A stretch of 64,000 bases of DNA, taken from NCBI GenBank assembly GCA_011033025.1, contig WFMF01000065.1:558001-622000 (forward strand), in the 5' to 3' direction. Positions 1-13,149 of this stretch are shown piece by piece. The stretch is from Beroe forskalii (taxonomy: Eukaryota; Ctenophora; Nuda; Beroida; Beroidae). Below the pieces are notes generated by a model, which saw only the letters and a list, made by a program, of their open reading frames with translations, did no database searches and was not told the origin of the DNA. A program made the position numbers and the translations under genes. The stretch's first letter is position 1. Each line of letters starts with the position of its first letter.

Positions 1-3000
1 GTTATTGCTACAACAAAACATTGTAATCACCATGTAACTTGGCGGGCAATCACGAGGCCTAGTCATAATAGCAAGCCATCAAACTCCAGGGTGCAGCCTG
101 GAAATCTCACTAAAATTCATTCAAATTGCCGCGTTCAACTCTACCTCACGTTTCCTAATGAGAGATATTCTTGACTGTGCGCTTAGGAACATTAGTCATC
201 GCTAAGATCTAGAGTAATTAATACGCGAGGACATGTCTTGTGGCCACAAATATCTTATTTATCTCATGATATATGATAAACTCGAGCTAAACTAATTATT
301 ACATTGTATTTGAAAAGTTTACAAACGGGTTTTTTCTACGACTCTATCGTGAAGCAGCATACAACAACTAGTGGTAGCGCAACAAACGCCAAAGTTATTT
401 CATGTCAATTTTAACATACAAATTATGTTTAAAAGTTGTGTGCTACGTGGTTTTTGTATCATTATCTCAATATGAATTTGCGAAGGAGCACGACATTACA
501 CAAATTTTTGGGAAGCGTAAGCCCCCCGTTGATTTTCCATTGGGGAGGGGGCTAGATCTTACTTGTGAATTTGTAATCTTCAGAAGCTATTCATTTCAGT
601 GTTATTCATTTCAGAGCTAATTTTCACTATCATAAAGATACAATACACCTGAAATCATGTTTTTGTAAGTTTGAAATCTGAAAGGTGAATTTATGAAAAG
701 GTAATTTCTGTTCAACTGAGCTAAATATTACTCAAAATTTTGGGCATCAATATTTATGCCCAAATGTTGAATATAATTCTAGGTCCCTCAGATTCTTCTA
801 GAAAGCCACGGGTGCTTTTTTAGAAAATACAGAGGGCTTGCCCTTGGGGGTGTGGTCCCACGCGAGGGACCAAGCTGTACCATTAAGCAGGAAGCCCATT
901 TTAATTTCAAAGGCCTCGCCTTCGGCTCGTGAATTAAGAAAAAAAACGAGTCTACGCTATATCATATTAATTACACCTCATATCAAGGATGCTGAGAGGC
1001 GTGTCAGTGGTCAGCCCCTTCTTCTCTGCCACATTCAATAGCACATCATGAGCAACTCAACCATAAGTTGGCGTAACGTAGATCTCTTCAATTTATCTTA
1101 TGTGGAACAAATATACCATTTGGCGCATTCAGTTCACCATATTAAGGTGTGATAATTACATCATACCTAACTGGCTTGTTTCCGTACACAACCTATGACA
1201 CCTGCTAAACTTTATTGTTCCTGTAATTGTGGAGGTTTTTGTGTTTTGATCTGAATCGACCGCCGTTTTTCAAGCAAACCTTTGTAAGGAGTTTTTGTGT
1301 TATCCGTCGTACACAATATAATAAACAATGGTTAGCAGCTGAGGATCATTGCTAACTTTGAGTATAGAAGCGGTATCACACTTCTGTGATAAAATCTGGT
1401 AAATTGTTGATGTGGAAGTTTTACAGTTGGATGTCCCCTAGCACGCCCACTGCATGTCCTCAAAAATGCTCAGCTTACACTTTATAAAAACTTAAGTCTA
1501 TCTTATTGGCCCTTATTTAACTGACCTTTATCAATCAAGGACAATGACTATTTGAGTTTTTGTCCAAAGGGCCTGCTAAAATGGGACCGGTTAAATTAAT
1601 CAACTAGGCCAATGAATTAAGGTAAAATGAAACTTTTATTAGTGGTTTAATATGATTAGAAAACGATTCGATTTTTGACCATTGGGCCAGTTAAAAAACG
1701 GCTCTATGAAGGCCAATAAGGTTTATAAACCTTGTTTAACATATTCTGTTCCCATCCCCCACTCCCTGCCCAGAATCTGGACAAAGTGTGGCACTTTGGA
1801 AATCATGGCTCCATGGGGTCAGCCACGGAAACCATTTGACTGACAGTTCCTGGTCAATTGTTGATATTAAAGTTTTATGTTGATGCGAATGTTTAAGCAT
1901 ATGAACAACGAATTTAGCTCAAAATGCCTAAAACTTACAGAGTAGCAAATGCTCAAATGGTTCGTGATCATATCACGCATCTGTGACGACTGGTAAACGA
2001 GTCATTTGTCAAGATATCTGACTAGTGACTAGGGAATATCGGACTATAATCAAACCGTTTGGTCGTCTGGCGTCTTCTCGTCGCCGCAGGCGTCCAGTAA
2101 ATGGTACATGCATCGCTGCCCTCACAAACATATTATCACTCAACTGGCATTTAAAGAAGTAGGTGCCTGGGTAATTATGATAACGAAAGTGACACTGTGT
2201 TGTGGTTCCTTGCTGTGACGATAATTGCGATATTCGATGCCACACAGCAGGGCCATTAGTCAAACGATATAACCATGCTACATCCGCCCTTTCTTAGTCA
2301 AGTACCGCGCATGTAAGAAGTGTGGTAGTAATGGATTAACTGCTATTTAGTAAAGCAAGGAAGCCAATTGATTGTCTCTTGGTATGAAAGACTCTCCTGC
2401 CAAAAAAGCTCAAATTCACGAGCTTTAGTAGACTAAATTTTCACCAGGTCATTGGGGGTTCAGTTTTGACTGTTCAGTAAAGCGCTGAAACTCTACATGT
2501 CATATCAGCACAATCCAATTTTAGTTAGGAATGACCGACTTTTGTTATTTTGAATTGCGACTTACTTCCTCATCAAAAGCAATTGCCCTCGTGGAAACTC
2601 TTTTGGGCATAAAATGACTTTTTGGTGCCCTAATGTCAAATTTTTCCTCTCAATATGAATGTTCATACGGGCATAGATCTAGTATGAGACCCGCCTTAGA
2701 CCGCATTAGCACCACTGCTAGATCGAATGGGCATATGCATCGTTGCCCGTTCATAATTCATTAGGTTTGTTAAAGTTGAACCAAAAATGATTTTATTGAC
2801 TTCATACATGATACTATTCACTATTACCTAAATTATTTTTCAACAAAACTTTTAGGCAACGCTGTCTCAGCTGATATCAGATTGTGGAAAAAAGATAACA
2901 AGGTAACAGCAATCACAGAAAATATCAAGCGGTCATCAAACAGCCTTTTAAAGCTTGGAAAATCCCCAAAGCGGTAGAAATGAACTGAATAGAAAACGCC

Positions 3001-3450
3001 AGAACTGAGCGTGTTTCTCCCAACCATTAGAGGTGCTGTGTTAGAATAGGATGTGGGAGTGTGAGATGTAGTGTTCCCAGTATCCGTGGCTCCATGACCT
3101 CCTTTGACAAACTGCCTCACACTAAGTTATGACAGATGCACGGAGTCTCCTCCGCTCAAATCTACTTTACACAGATCCGGGAAATGGAATGTGAACTGGT
3201 ACTTGCAGCTGCTTTACCAACTTAACGTCATAATTCCGTGTTTAGGTGTGGTTAATTGTATCAGGGAGATTCATAGAACTATAGCAGCAAACAGCGGATA
3301 GCTGATGCCTTATATGTATAGAGATCAGTAAATTACTGTATGCTATTTCATGCTATTTAATGAAAATTAATTTGTAAAATTTAGCAGAACTTAATTTTGT
3401 AAGCTTGTGGTCCAGTTATTTCCCATACTTATAGGCAGGTCGGGGAAGGT
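1..3450. other. non-coding, no gene recognised
   Basis: I see no exon with family signatures on either strand. The sequence is mostly AT-rich. The longest open frame (minus strand, 2833-3120, 95 codons) has one hydrophobic stretch but no recognisable motif, and I do not call it. Confidence 0.5.
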
Positions 3451-5290
3451 ACCAGGTAGCTGTTACAAAGTACCAGTTACCTGGTACCTAATTAGCTTAT
3501 TGAGGAGTATCGTAGGAAGGTGCTATGGGTTCCCAAGGTAACTGTTACAAAGTACCAGTTACCTGGTACCTAATTAGCTTATTGAGGGGTATCGTAGGAA
3601 GGTGTTACCTGGGCTCCCAGGTAACTGCTATGGGCTCCCCAGGTACAAAGTATGGGTTCCCCAAGGTAACTGTTACAAAGTACCAGTTACCTGGTACCCT
3701 AATTAGCTTATTGAGGGTATCGTAGGAAGGTGCTATGGGCTCCCCAGGTAACTGTTACAAAGTACCAGTTACCTGGTACCTAATTAGCTTATTGAGGGGT
3801 ATCGTAGGAAGGTGCTATGGGCTCCCAGGTAGCTGTTACAAAGTACCAGTTACCTGGTACCTAATTAGCTTATTGAGGGGTATCGTAGGAAGGTGCTATG
3901 GGCTCCCCAGGTAACTGTTACAAAGTACCAGTTACCTGGTACCTAATTAGCTTATTGAGGGGTATCGTAGGAAGGTGCTATGGGCTCCCCAGGTAACTGT
4001 TACAAAGTACCAGTTACCTGGTACCTAATTAGCCTATTGAGGGGGTATCGGAGGAAGGTGCTATAGGTTACCAAGGTAACTGTTACAAAGTACCAGTAAC
4101 CTGGTACCTAATTAGCTTATTGAGGGGGTATCGTAGGAAGGTGCTCTGGGCTCCCCAGGTAACTGTTACAAAGTGCTAGTTACCTGCTACCTAATTAGCT
4201 TATTGAGGGGTATCATAGGAAGGTGCTATGGGCTCCCCAGGTAACTGTTGCAAAGTACTAGTTACCTGGTACCTAATTAGCTTATTGAGGGGTATCGTAG
4301 GAAGGTGCTATGGGCTCCCCAGGTAACTGTTACAAAGTACCAGTTACCTGGTACCTAATTAGCTTATTGAGGGGTATCGTAGGAAGGTGCTATGGGCTCC
4401 CAAGGTAACTGTTACAAAGTACCAGTTACCTGGTACCTAATTAGCTTATTGAGGGGTATCGTAGGAAGGTGCTATGGGCTCCCCAGGTAACTGTTACAAA
4501 GTACCAGTTACCTGGTACCTAATTAGCTTATTGAGGGGTATCGTAGGAAGGTGCTATGGGCTCCCCAGGTAACTGTTACAAAGTACTAGTTACCTGGTAC
4601 CTAATTAGCTTATTGAGGGTTGTCGTAGGAAGGCGCTATGGGCTCCCAAGGTAACTGTTACAAAGTACCAGTTACCAGTTACCTGGTACCTAATTAGCTT
4701 ATTGAGGGGTATCGTAGGAAGGTGCTATGGGCTCCCAAGGTAACTGTTACAAAGTACCAGTTACCTGGTACCTAATTAGCTTATTGAGGGGTATCGTAGG
4801 AAGGTGCTATGGGTTCCCAAGGTAACTGTTACAAAGTACCAGTTACCTGGTACCTAATTAGTTTATTGAGGGGTATCGTAGGAAGGTGCTATGGGCTCCC
4901 CAGGTAACCGTTACAAAGTACCAGTTACCTGGTACCTAATTAGCTTATTGAGGGGTATCGTAGGAAGGTGCTGTGGGCTCCCCAGGTAACTGTTACAAAG
5001 TACCAGTTACCTGGTACCTAATTAGCTTATTGAGGGGTATCGTAGGAAGGTGCTATGGGCTCCCAGGTAACTGTTTCAAACAAAGTTACCTGGTACCTAA
5101 TTAGCTTATTGAGGGGTATCGTAGGAAGGTGCTAGGCTCCCCAGGTAACTGTTACAAAGTACCAGTTACCTGGTACCTATTATTGAGGGGTATCGTAGGA
5201 AGGTGCTATGGGGTCCCCAGGTAACTGTTACAAAGTACCAGTTACCTGGTACCTAATTAGCTTATTGAGGAGTATCGTAGGAAGGTGCTG
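3451..5290. repeat. 82-bp minisatellite, about 22 copies
   Basis: A head-to-tail array with a unit of about 82 bp. Each unit contains GGTAACTGTTACAAAGTACC, an inverted GGTAACTG...CAGTTACC pair, CTGGTACCTAATTAGC, then TTGAGGGGTATCGTAGGAAG and a variable GCTCCCCA/GCTCCCAA junction. Copies differ by a few substitutions and small indels. One copy near 4670 carries an extra CAGTTAC step. A second, shorter block of the same unit lies at 6868-7316. Confidence 0.95.
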
Positions 5291-5499
5291 TCTTACCTTC
5301 CAATAGTGGTCAGCCTCGTCAGCAGTGCCAAATAGGGGATTTTCAGTCAGTGACTCTCTTTGCGCGCGAAGCGCGCAAAGCAAAAAGCTGGGGAAGTCTG
5401 TAGTTTGAGATTTTCAAGGAGTAATTCAGTTTTGGTAGGATATTTGACAGATGGCACATTAAATTAATATTGAAACTGGGATAGCCTGGGAGTTGTGAG

Positions 5500-5790
5500 G
5501 CCTTTAGATTGGGTCTTGGGTGGGTAAGGTGGGGCTTCAAGATTGGGATTGAGGCAGAGAAAGTGGGGCTTCAGGATTGGGACTGCACTGGGGTAGGAAA
5601 ATTTGGGCTTCAAGATTGGGATCGGGGTAGGAAAATTAGGGCTTCAAGATTGGGGCTTAATAGTGGTAAGAAAAGTGGGGCTTTACGATTGGAATAGGAA
5701 AATGGGGCTTCAAGATTAAAGCAAAAGTGGGACTTCAAGATTGGATTGCTCAATCCCAATCTTGAATGGAAAAATAGACTTTTTGGGCTT
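5500..5790. repeat. short G-rich tandem repeat (GGGCTTCAAGATTGGGAT)
   Basis: About ten imperfect copies of a unit of roughly 20-40 bp built on GGGGCTTCAAGATTGGGAT lie directly downstream of the 82-bp array. The open frames that cross it are low-complexity artefacts. Confidence 0.8.
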
Positions 5791-5879
5791 CACCCCATTC
5801 TAAATTCTAAATTCATTTTTGTTGTAGATTTCATATTTCAGACGCTTTGAAAATCAGCAAAGTTAGCGTTACAAAAAAT

Positions 5880-6760
5880 TATTATGAGGCAACAATTTGC
5901 CATCTACTTAGAACGTCTGACTTCTGGGGGCTGCCCCCAAACCCCTACTTGTCATTTAAAAACAGTTCATTAAAAGATTTCCTGTGCGAGACACAATTTC
6001 GGCTACAGTAAGGTAGGAATCTTTAAGAGGCGGCAATTTCTCATCTACTTAAAACGTCTGACTGCTAGGGCCTTGCCCCCAGACCCCTACTTTCATTTTG
6101 AAATACCCAAGTTCGTTTCAGGCACCTTGAAATTTCGGCTACATTTAGGGCAGGAATCATTATGAGCCGACAATTTCATCTACTCAGAACGTCCGGCTTC
6201 TGGGGCTACGCCCCAGACCCCTGCTGTCATTTTGAAAACTGTTCTTTAGATTTCCTGTGTCAAGCACCTTGAAATTTCAAAGCTAAAGTTTGGGTAAGAA
6301 TCATTACGAGGCGACAATTTCATCTACTTAGAACGTCTGGCTTCTGGGGCTGCTTGGACCCCTACTGTCATTTGAAATACAGTTCGGATAAGATTTCCTG
6401 TGTCAAGCACCTTGAAATTTCAAGCTGAAGTTTGGGTGAGAATCATTACGAGGCGACAATTTCATCTTCTTAGAACGTCTGACTTCTAGGGGCTGCCGCC
6501 CCGAGACCCCTGTCATTTGAAATACCAGTTCGTTTCAGATTTCCTGTGTCAGGCACCTTGAAATTTCAGTAAGAATTTAGGGTCTAGGGATAATTGCAGG
6601 CGACGTTTTCATCTACTTAGAACGTCTAGCTTCTGGGGGGCTGCCGCTTTGGGCCTAACTGTCATTTGAAATACAGTTCTTTGCAGATTTACTGTGCCAG
6701 GCACCATGATATTTCGGCTACAGTTCTGGGGGCTGCCCTTACTTGGTCTAAAGGCATCAC
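5880..6760. repeat. about 140-bp tandem repeat, 6-7 diverged copies
   Basis: Each copy runs through CATCTACTTAGAACGTCTG, CTTCTGGGGCTGCCCC, a GACCCCTACTGTCATTTGAA block, CAGATTTCCTGTGTCAAGCA, CCTTGAAATTTC and GAATCATTACGAGGCGACAA. The spacing is about 130-145 bp. Copies are more diverged than the flanking 82-bp array, so this array may be older. Confidence 0.85.
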
Positions 6761-6867
6761 TTCTTTTAAGAGAAGCAGTCTATTAATAAGCTATTAGAAC
6801 CTTGGCAAAAATTGTGGCAAACTGGGGAATTTTCAAAAAGCTGCTGACTGATTTCCCTCCTGGAAGG

Positions 6868-7316
6868 TAAAGTGCTATGGGCTCCCCAGGTAACTATTTT
6901 CCAGTTACCTGGTACCTAATTAGTTAAGAGGGGTATCATAGGAAGGTGCTATGGGCTCCCAGGTAACTGTTACCTACCTAATTAGCTTATTGAGGGCACG
7001 TGGGAATTGAACCCCACCTGTTACAGTACCAGTTACCTGGTACCTAACTAGCTTATTGAGGGTATCGTAGGAAGGTGCTATGGGCCCCAAGGTAACTGTT
7101 ACAAAGTACCAGTTACCTGGTACCTAATTAGCTTATTGAGGGGTATCGTAGGAAGGTGCTATGGGCTCCCAAGGTGGTCTGTTACAAAGTACCAGCTTAC
7201 CTGGTACCTAATTAACAGAGGTATCGTAGGAAGGTGCTATGGGCTCCCCAGGTAAGTGTTACAAAGTACCAGTTACCTGGTACCTAATTAGCTTATTGAA
7301 GGGTATCGTAGGAAGG
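6868..7316. repeat. second block of the 82-bp minisatellite
   Basis: About five copies of the same 82-bp unit as at 3451-5290, in the same orientation. Some are degenerate, and a short non-repeat insertion (around 6996-7020) interrupts one. The split suggests that the array between was inserted into, or grew inside, an originally continuous block. Confidence 0.9.
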
Positions 7317-8193
7317 AGTGTTCAAAAAGGTTTGAACAAAACAAGCGACTGCAATGTACGTTGTGTGAACAAAGGATTTAGTCGACCAGAGAACAATTGT
7401 GAGACGCTTTAGTAATAACATAAGTAAAGAAATCTAAGTACGTTGATGCCAATGATAGTCGACCAGAGAACACTGCTCGGAGCCTTTCCTTAGTAAACTT
7501 CCTCATTCTTGAGCCTGAACAAAACACACTTTTCGATTTCAAAGAGCCTCTGGGAGCTTCACAAGACATGCCTCAAGGCAGGAATACACAAAAAAACAAG
7601 AAATATAAACAAACCAAAAAGGGGGATTCAATTTTGTTTGCCCATGTGAGAAACATGACTCAGGACATTCTTTCCCATTACTTGTCCAAGAAATAAAAGA
7701 AGAATGGGAGGAGAAGATTTGATTTGCTTCATCGCCTTAAAAAAGAAGCCACAAACCGTATTTTTTCCAGCTCATTGAACAGACAGATTGAACAGACAGA
7801 TAACTTTCTAATTGAGAATATAGGGCCGTGTAGGAACAATGCCCAATTGGCTGTTTAGCGAACAATTTTCTGTATAGATATCACCCCAGCCTCTACTATA
7901 GACTATTAGTTATGCCAACATATATCAGCCAAACCGGTGACCTAATTGCCTCAGACGGACTATGAGGGCCATACGTGGTTTGAACAGCCTCCGCGAAGCG
8001 ACATTTTACCTACCTACCTATATGATGTTCCGTAGACTGAGGTTCTGCGTGACAATGGTAGCGTTTAATGAATGGTAAAGCAAGGTGAACTTGGTAACAA
8101 TAGGGTGACTGTCAGAGCGTAGAGAACAATGCTGCGCTCAGTAAACTCCACATCGAAACACTATCTGAGTGTGCGATATTACACGGGATCTTG
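7317..8193. other. non-coding, nothing recognised
   Basis: AT-rich sequence with no supported exon, RNA gene or transposon ends. Confidence 0.4.
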
Positions 8194-8313
8194 ATTTACT
8201 CCAACAATAAGTTTCATTTCCAGTTACGGATATATTTACTCCAACAATAACTTTCATTTCCAGTTACGGATATATTTACTCCAACAATAAGTTCCATTTC
8301 CAGTTACGGATAT
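8194..8313. repeat. 40-bp tandem repeat, three copies
   Basis: Three nearly identical 40-bp units containing TTTACTCCAACAATAA and CATTTCCAGTTACGGATATA. They differ at only one or two positions, which points to a recent expansion. Confidence 0.9.
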
Positions 8314-10019
8314 ATCGATCATGATCCACAGAATCAATGATGATCCGCAGAATTTTTTTCAGACTATTCTGAGGAATTTTCTGGGGAGTGAAGACAGAAT
8401 TAAATGTTAAACTGTAGAACTTTTCTTCCAGTTCCTAAGACTGGAACTAGTCCTACAGAGTTACATTAGTATAACTAAGAGAATCGTCGAAAGTAACTGG
8501 CAAATGCCCGTACCGTTCGCCACCTTGGCTTGGTACCGTTCGCAACCTTGGTTTGGTGCCGGTCTAAATGTTATTGTCCTCAGCAGAAAAAAACAATTCG
8601 TCACAAAGGGTTGGTAAAAAGCAAATATGCAGCTGAAAAAATATGCAGATCGACGTAGATGAGATGAAGGAAAATCTTTATCCACTAATGTAATGTCCTT
8701 GGAACCAGCAACCACTCTTACTAATACTTTTTAATTTTACTTCCCTTGGTATACTACCCTTTCGACGAGTTATTCTTGACTGATGAGCATTCAAGTTCAA
8801 CATCATTTTGTCTAATGCAGGTCTCACACCAGTGAACGGACCAATGCCATCCAGGAGAATCAACTATTCATCCGTTCATATTGGTGCATCCAAGACTTAA
8901 TTGATAATTATACTGACTTGATTATCGATAATACAAATTTATTATATCGATAATAGGCTGCTGGCTTCCCACTCTAAATAAGTAAATAGCTACTTAAGGA
9001 CACTTTTTATAACCCTAACCTGAACCATTACATGAACCTTGCCCGACCCTCAGGCTCCACAAAAACTCTAGTCTCTTAACACGACTTATAAGCAGAAGGG
9101 AAACACGTGTGTCGTGAGATGAAAATTCCCTTCCTAACGAAACATTGCAACAGAATAAAATAGAATCTTGAGTGACGGAATGAAGAATATCCCTCATTTT
9201 ACAATATATGTCAACAAGTCATATTCTTCTGCAACACACACAACCAAAAAAAGGAATTTAAACAAACACCCCCCTACTCGAACAAAGACCTTGTTAAATT
9301 ATCTAAACTGTGAATAGCTACCAATATAAACACTCTAATAGCTATATATCCATTATCCTATGTGCTGCGTTCAAAGACCACCTTTCAAATAGCCCAACAA
9401 ACACTCCTAACACACTCATTTACACCCCCCGTGAAGTGCAGGGGCTTTGTGACTTTGTTATCCTTCCTAGCACCTTTGTCTTTGTAACCCATACTCACAC
9501 ACTCATACTCGGTACCACCAGCTTTAGTCTTTACTTTACCCCCTCTCGGACTTATAGCAGCTGAATTATTATGGGGGTTTGATAAAACAAACCGACAAAA
9601 CGCACATGTGTAGATTAGAGATTATCTGGAAATTATCTCTATGGTAAGTATATTGGAATGAGTTTATCTCTCTCTGCTGCTGAGAGATCTGTTTCACGCA
9701 GCACACACTACATCATGAGTTGCTGCACCATGTGTTCCTCACATGGTGGTATCAACCGCACTCCAATCCCATAATCGCATCGTATTGCCATCAGAGGAGA
9801 CTCAATGGGAGTATTCACCCGGAGCAATTTCATTAAGCAGGTGCCTTGATAGACCCGGTCCCCGGATGATACCATGATTAAACTCCCCCAGACAATCAGA
9901 CAATGTGGAGCATGGATCACATGAAAACCATAATAGTATAGTCTCAATTTGTTACCCTTCATAATTAAATAACTATTATTGCAAAGTTTTTCTAATGCTC
10001 ACCCCCTGCCTCCCCACAG
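8314..10019. other. non-coding, probably SMARCB1 intron or upstream sequence
   Basis: No exon is recognised. The segment directly upstream of the first visible SMARCB1 exon ends in a pyrimidine-rich tract and CACAG acceptor (10010-10019), so at least its distal part is intron. Confidence 0.5.
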
Positions 10020-10580
10020 CTAAACATCCACGTGGGCAACACGTCTCTGGTTGACCAGTTCGAGTGGGACATCAGCTGTCCGCAGAACAGCCCTGAGGAG
10101 TTCGCCAGGATTCTCTGTCAGGAGCTAGGTCTGGGGGGCGAGTTCATATCTGCAATCTCATACAGGTAAATCACGGAGAGATAGGCGTAATGTGTTAGAA
10201 GCGAGTTATTAATCGTTCTTATAGACACTGGAGCCATGTAGTTCCTCGGTTTATTATGATGAGTTTCAATTTTTCATGACTTTTATAGATTTGTTTTTTG
10301 TACCGACCGAATTTCATTCGGAATTGTGAACGTCAAAACAATGTCCGGGCCTCTAACGAGATGCATCTCGTACAGTATCAGAGGCCAACTGGGGTGGCAT
10401 ATCAAGTACATGACCTTCACTGAATCCCCTCTCAAGACCATCGAGAGCCCCATGCGGACAGGCAACCTGGACAAGTGGGCCCCAACCATCGAGAACTTGA
10501 CGGATCAGGAAATGGAAAAGAAGATCAGAGATCAGGACAGAAACGCCAGGCGCATGCGCAGACTGGCAAACATGAACTAA
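10020..10580 (+). CDS. SMARCB1: SMARCB1/SNF5, last two exons (partial)
   Basis: SMARCB1 is a core subunit of the SWI/SNF (BAF) nucleosome remodeller in the nucleus. Two exons are visible: 10020-10165 and 10376-10580, joined through a TACAG|GTAAAT donor and a TCGTACAG acceptor. The first encodes the start of SNF5 repeat 2 ([19 protein letters not shown], then [10 protein letters not shown]). The second continues with [20 protein letters not shown] and ends in the conserved C-terminal basic helix ([20 protein letters not shown]), followed by a stop. That helix contacts the nucleosome acidic patch in the known complex. Phases fit: exon one ends two bases into a Ser codon and exon two completes it. 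The N-terminal winged-helix domain and repeat 1 are not seen in the 10 kb upstream, so earlier exons are either off the window edge or were missed. Family assignment is secure; the 5' extent is not. Confidence 0.93.
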
Positions 10581-12127
10581 TATATACGGCATACAAAGCA
10601 TTCTTATTATTTTATTCACGCGCATCTATTAATTTCGCTTTTTATAAAGCTGATTCATTTATCAAAACTATTTTTTAAAATTAAGGTTTCGAAAACCTAT
10701 TTCGTGCTGCAAGTGCAATCAATCAAGTACCTGATAGTGCCTACTGGTCCTAATTGTGAGACTAAGTAATGACTAATGACACTGACAGAACAATCTCTCT
10801 GTTTACTCAATGATCATGCCATTGAAATTAGGTTTCCTGCTTAGATCAAGAGATAATCTCCTGTATTTTGCCAAGAGAAAACCGTCCAAAAACCAGCAAT
10901 GTCTCAAATTTAAATATGACTGAAGCTACCTGTATTCAGTACCGCTCTACCAGTGCCCATAATTATTATTATTCCATCTGTTGACGGCCCAAAGTGGCAA
11001 ATCATGCCACTACCAGTACTACATGCAGCTGTCATTGAAGTAAATTAGCATTTAAATTTTGAATTTAATTTTGAATTAGTTGATTTGAGATTCATGATGA
11101 AAAGTTGGCATAATAATAGTTATATTTATAATAATAACGTTGACAGAAAAGTTACATTTCAAGTCCGATATGCCACTGTTAGTATATGTTTTAATTCATT
11201 CGGTCATTCGAAATCAATTTTGTTTTATTCATGGAATATTTGTGTTAAAACCTTAAACTTGATGGCAATGGCATTGTGATACTACAACTAGTAAAAAGAG
11301 TATACAAGTAATTAAAAAAACCTAAAATGGATACTTTATTGTATTTGTTGCTGTCCCCACCTCGAGAGATTAATAGAAAACAGTTTTGGAAGCTTGAGCC
11401 TCTGAACAAAAATAGACTACTTTACTCTTTTTACTGCCCTTTTGACGAGTTGCTTTTGACTGATGAGCACACACGGGATAGATCACACAAAATAGGTCAG
11501 AATATGTCTATACGTTGGCTGATCCAAATATCTGGTTCGAAAAAGTGGTTTAAAAGCCACTGAAGACACGAATTGTCTTCGCAAGGGCAGCTTCTAACTA
11601 AATCCGATTTTGCCTATTCCGGCGAATAAATCAGTCGATTTCGCAGGATTTTTAAAATCACTTTTCATCAATCCTGTTAATCAATGGTACGGTTAATCAA
11701 TTAGTATGGTAGATGTGAATGTGCCCATACTATGTAGATTTCTTATATCACATGTATTGTATAATCAACTAGTCTGTAGGGCACTAATAGTCTACCGAAA
11801 TGGCAGATTTGCTCCATAGAAGTAGAAATATATTGCTAACACTTCCCCTAACCAGTAACCAGGGGCGTTGCGTTGTTACTTGTTGTGAAACAAAGCTCCG
11901 TGCAGTAAAACTAGGGATCTTGTTGGAGCAAGCTAAACACATGTAATTATATCCCTGTTTGCGTCGCACACCTGACCTATGCGGGCTTAAGAATAAGAAA
12001 TATGAATGTTCTGTGGGCTCGATCAGTCAAAACAACGTGCAAAGGTCGAAGAGTGGTAAGGGTGCGGTCAGAAAGGCATTCTGAAAGAGCTTCAAGTTGA
12101 TAATTTGTATTTTTAAGATCAGTCTCC
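10581..12127. other. SMARCB1 3' flank, non-coding
   Basis: AT-rich sequence with no further exon. A segment at 11850-12000 (a CCTAACCAGTAACCAGG-like motif and CCTATGCGGGCTTA) resembles 19190-19440, so it is part of a dispersed repeat. Confidence 0.45.
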
Positions 12128-12560
12128 CCTGAGTCGTTGATTGGATTCCTATCAAGGTGCAGTCACTATATTCTTTTTGGTGTTCGTTGATTGGAATCCA
12201 ATCAAGTTGTTGTGGCTGTATTTATTCGGTGTTAGTTGATTGGATTCCAATCAAGGTGTAGTGACTGTATTCTACTCGGTGTTCGTTGATTGGATTCCAA
12301 CCAAAGTACAGCACGACTGTATTGTACTCGGTGTTCGTTGATTGGATTCCAATCAAGACGTTGTGGCTATATTTCCCCCGGTATTCGTTGATCGGATTCC
12401 AATCAAAGTGTAGTGACTTTATTCTTGTCGGTGTTCCTTGATTGGATTCGAATCAAGGTATTTTGGCTGTAGTTTCTTCGGAATTCGTTGATTGAATCCC
12501 AACCAAGGTATAGTGATTGTATTCTACTCGGTGTTCGTTGATTGGATTCCGATCAAGGTC
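12128..12560. repeat. palindrome-cored minisatellite TTGATTGGATTCCAATCAA, 5' block
   Basis: About eight units of 50-60 bp, each centred on the near-perfect palindrome TTGATTGGATTCCAATCAA, with spacers ending in CGGTGTTCG. The same unit reappears at 18040-18440. The 5.5 kb between the two blocks has G-rich junctions on both sides (near 12590 and 17990), as if a large insertion split one array. Confidence 0.9.
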
Positions 12561-13149
12561 ATAGCTTCATCCCCTCCCCCTAAGAAAAGGGGGGGGGATG
12601 AAGATTTTGGGTCAGATAAGGTAGGTGGGGGGTTGGCCCAATTTCAATGATTCTGGGGGATTTGAACAGAAGGGGGGAGTGAAAATATTAAGGGGGGATT
12701 GGGATCTGGCAGAAGAATTTCGAAATTTGATATGAAAATCCTATGTCCGTGAGGAATATTTTTTTAAAGACCCTCTGGCTTCTGGACGCTGCGCCCCCAG
12801 ACCCCCGCTCTCCTTTTGCAAGACTGCCATATCACTGTGATGCTTCAATTGCTTGCCATATCCAAGGCATATCAGCTTATCAATTATGTATCTATGATTT
12901 TATATTGTGCTGACAATGTTCCTGACGCTTGATTTCATTCCATGATTCCCTGAAGATTCAAGAATTAATTGACATAAAAAGTGAACTTCAATACCATTTC
13001 AGGCATTAGAAATATCATGTTATTATCTTATTATGACGTGTTAAAGCTCAAAATTGACTTAATTTCCAGCCAGACTTGTTCTTAACTTCTGTCAGTCACA
13101 TATAAAATAGTTAACATACTTTAATCTTGTCATTAAGGCGTAGATACTA

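Noticed and set aside
2833..3120. 95-codon minus-strand open frame with one hydrophobic segment
   Set aside because: No family motif, no convincing splice context and no partner exon; chance in AT-rich DNA is as likely.
3451..5290. CRISPR-like array
   Set aside because: The whole 82-bp unit is repeated with no unique spacers, and the genome is eukaryotic. It is a minisatellite.
6990..7025. tRNA-like GGAATTGAACCCC segment
   Set aside because: No cloverleaf could be formed around it and it interrupts a minisatellite copy.
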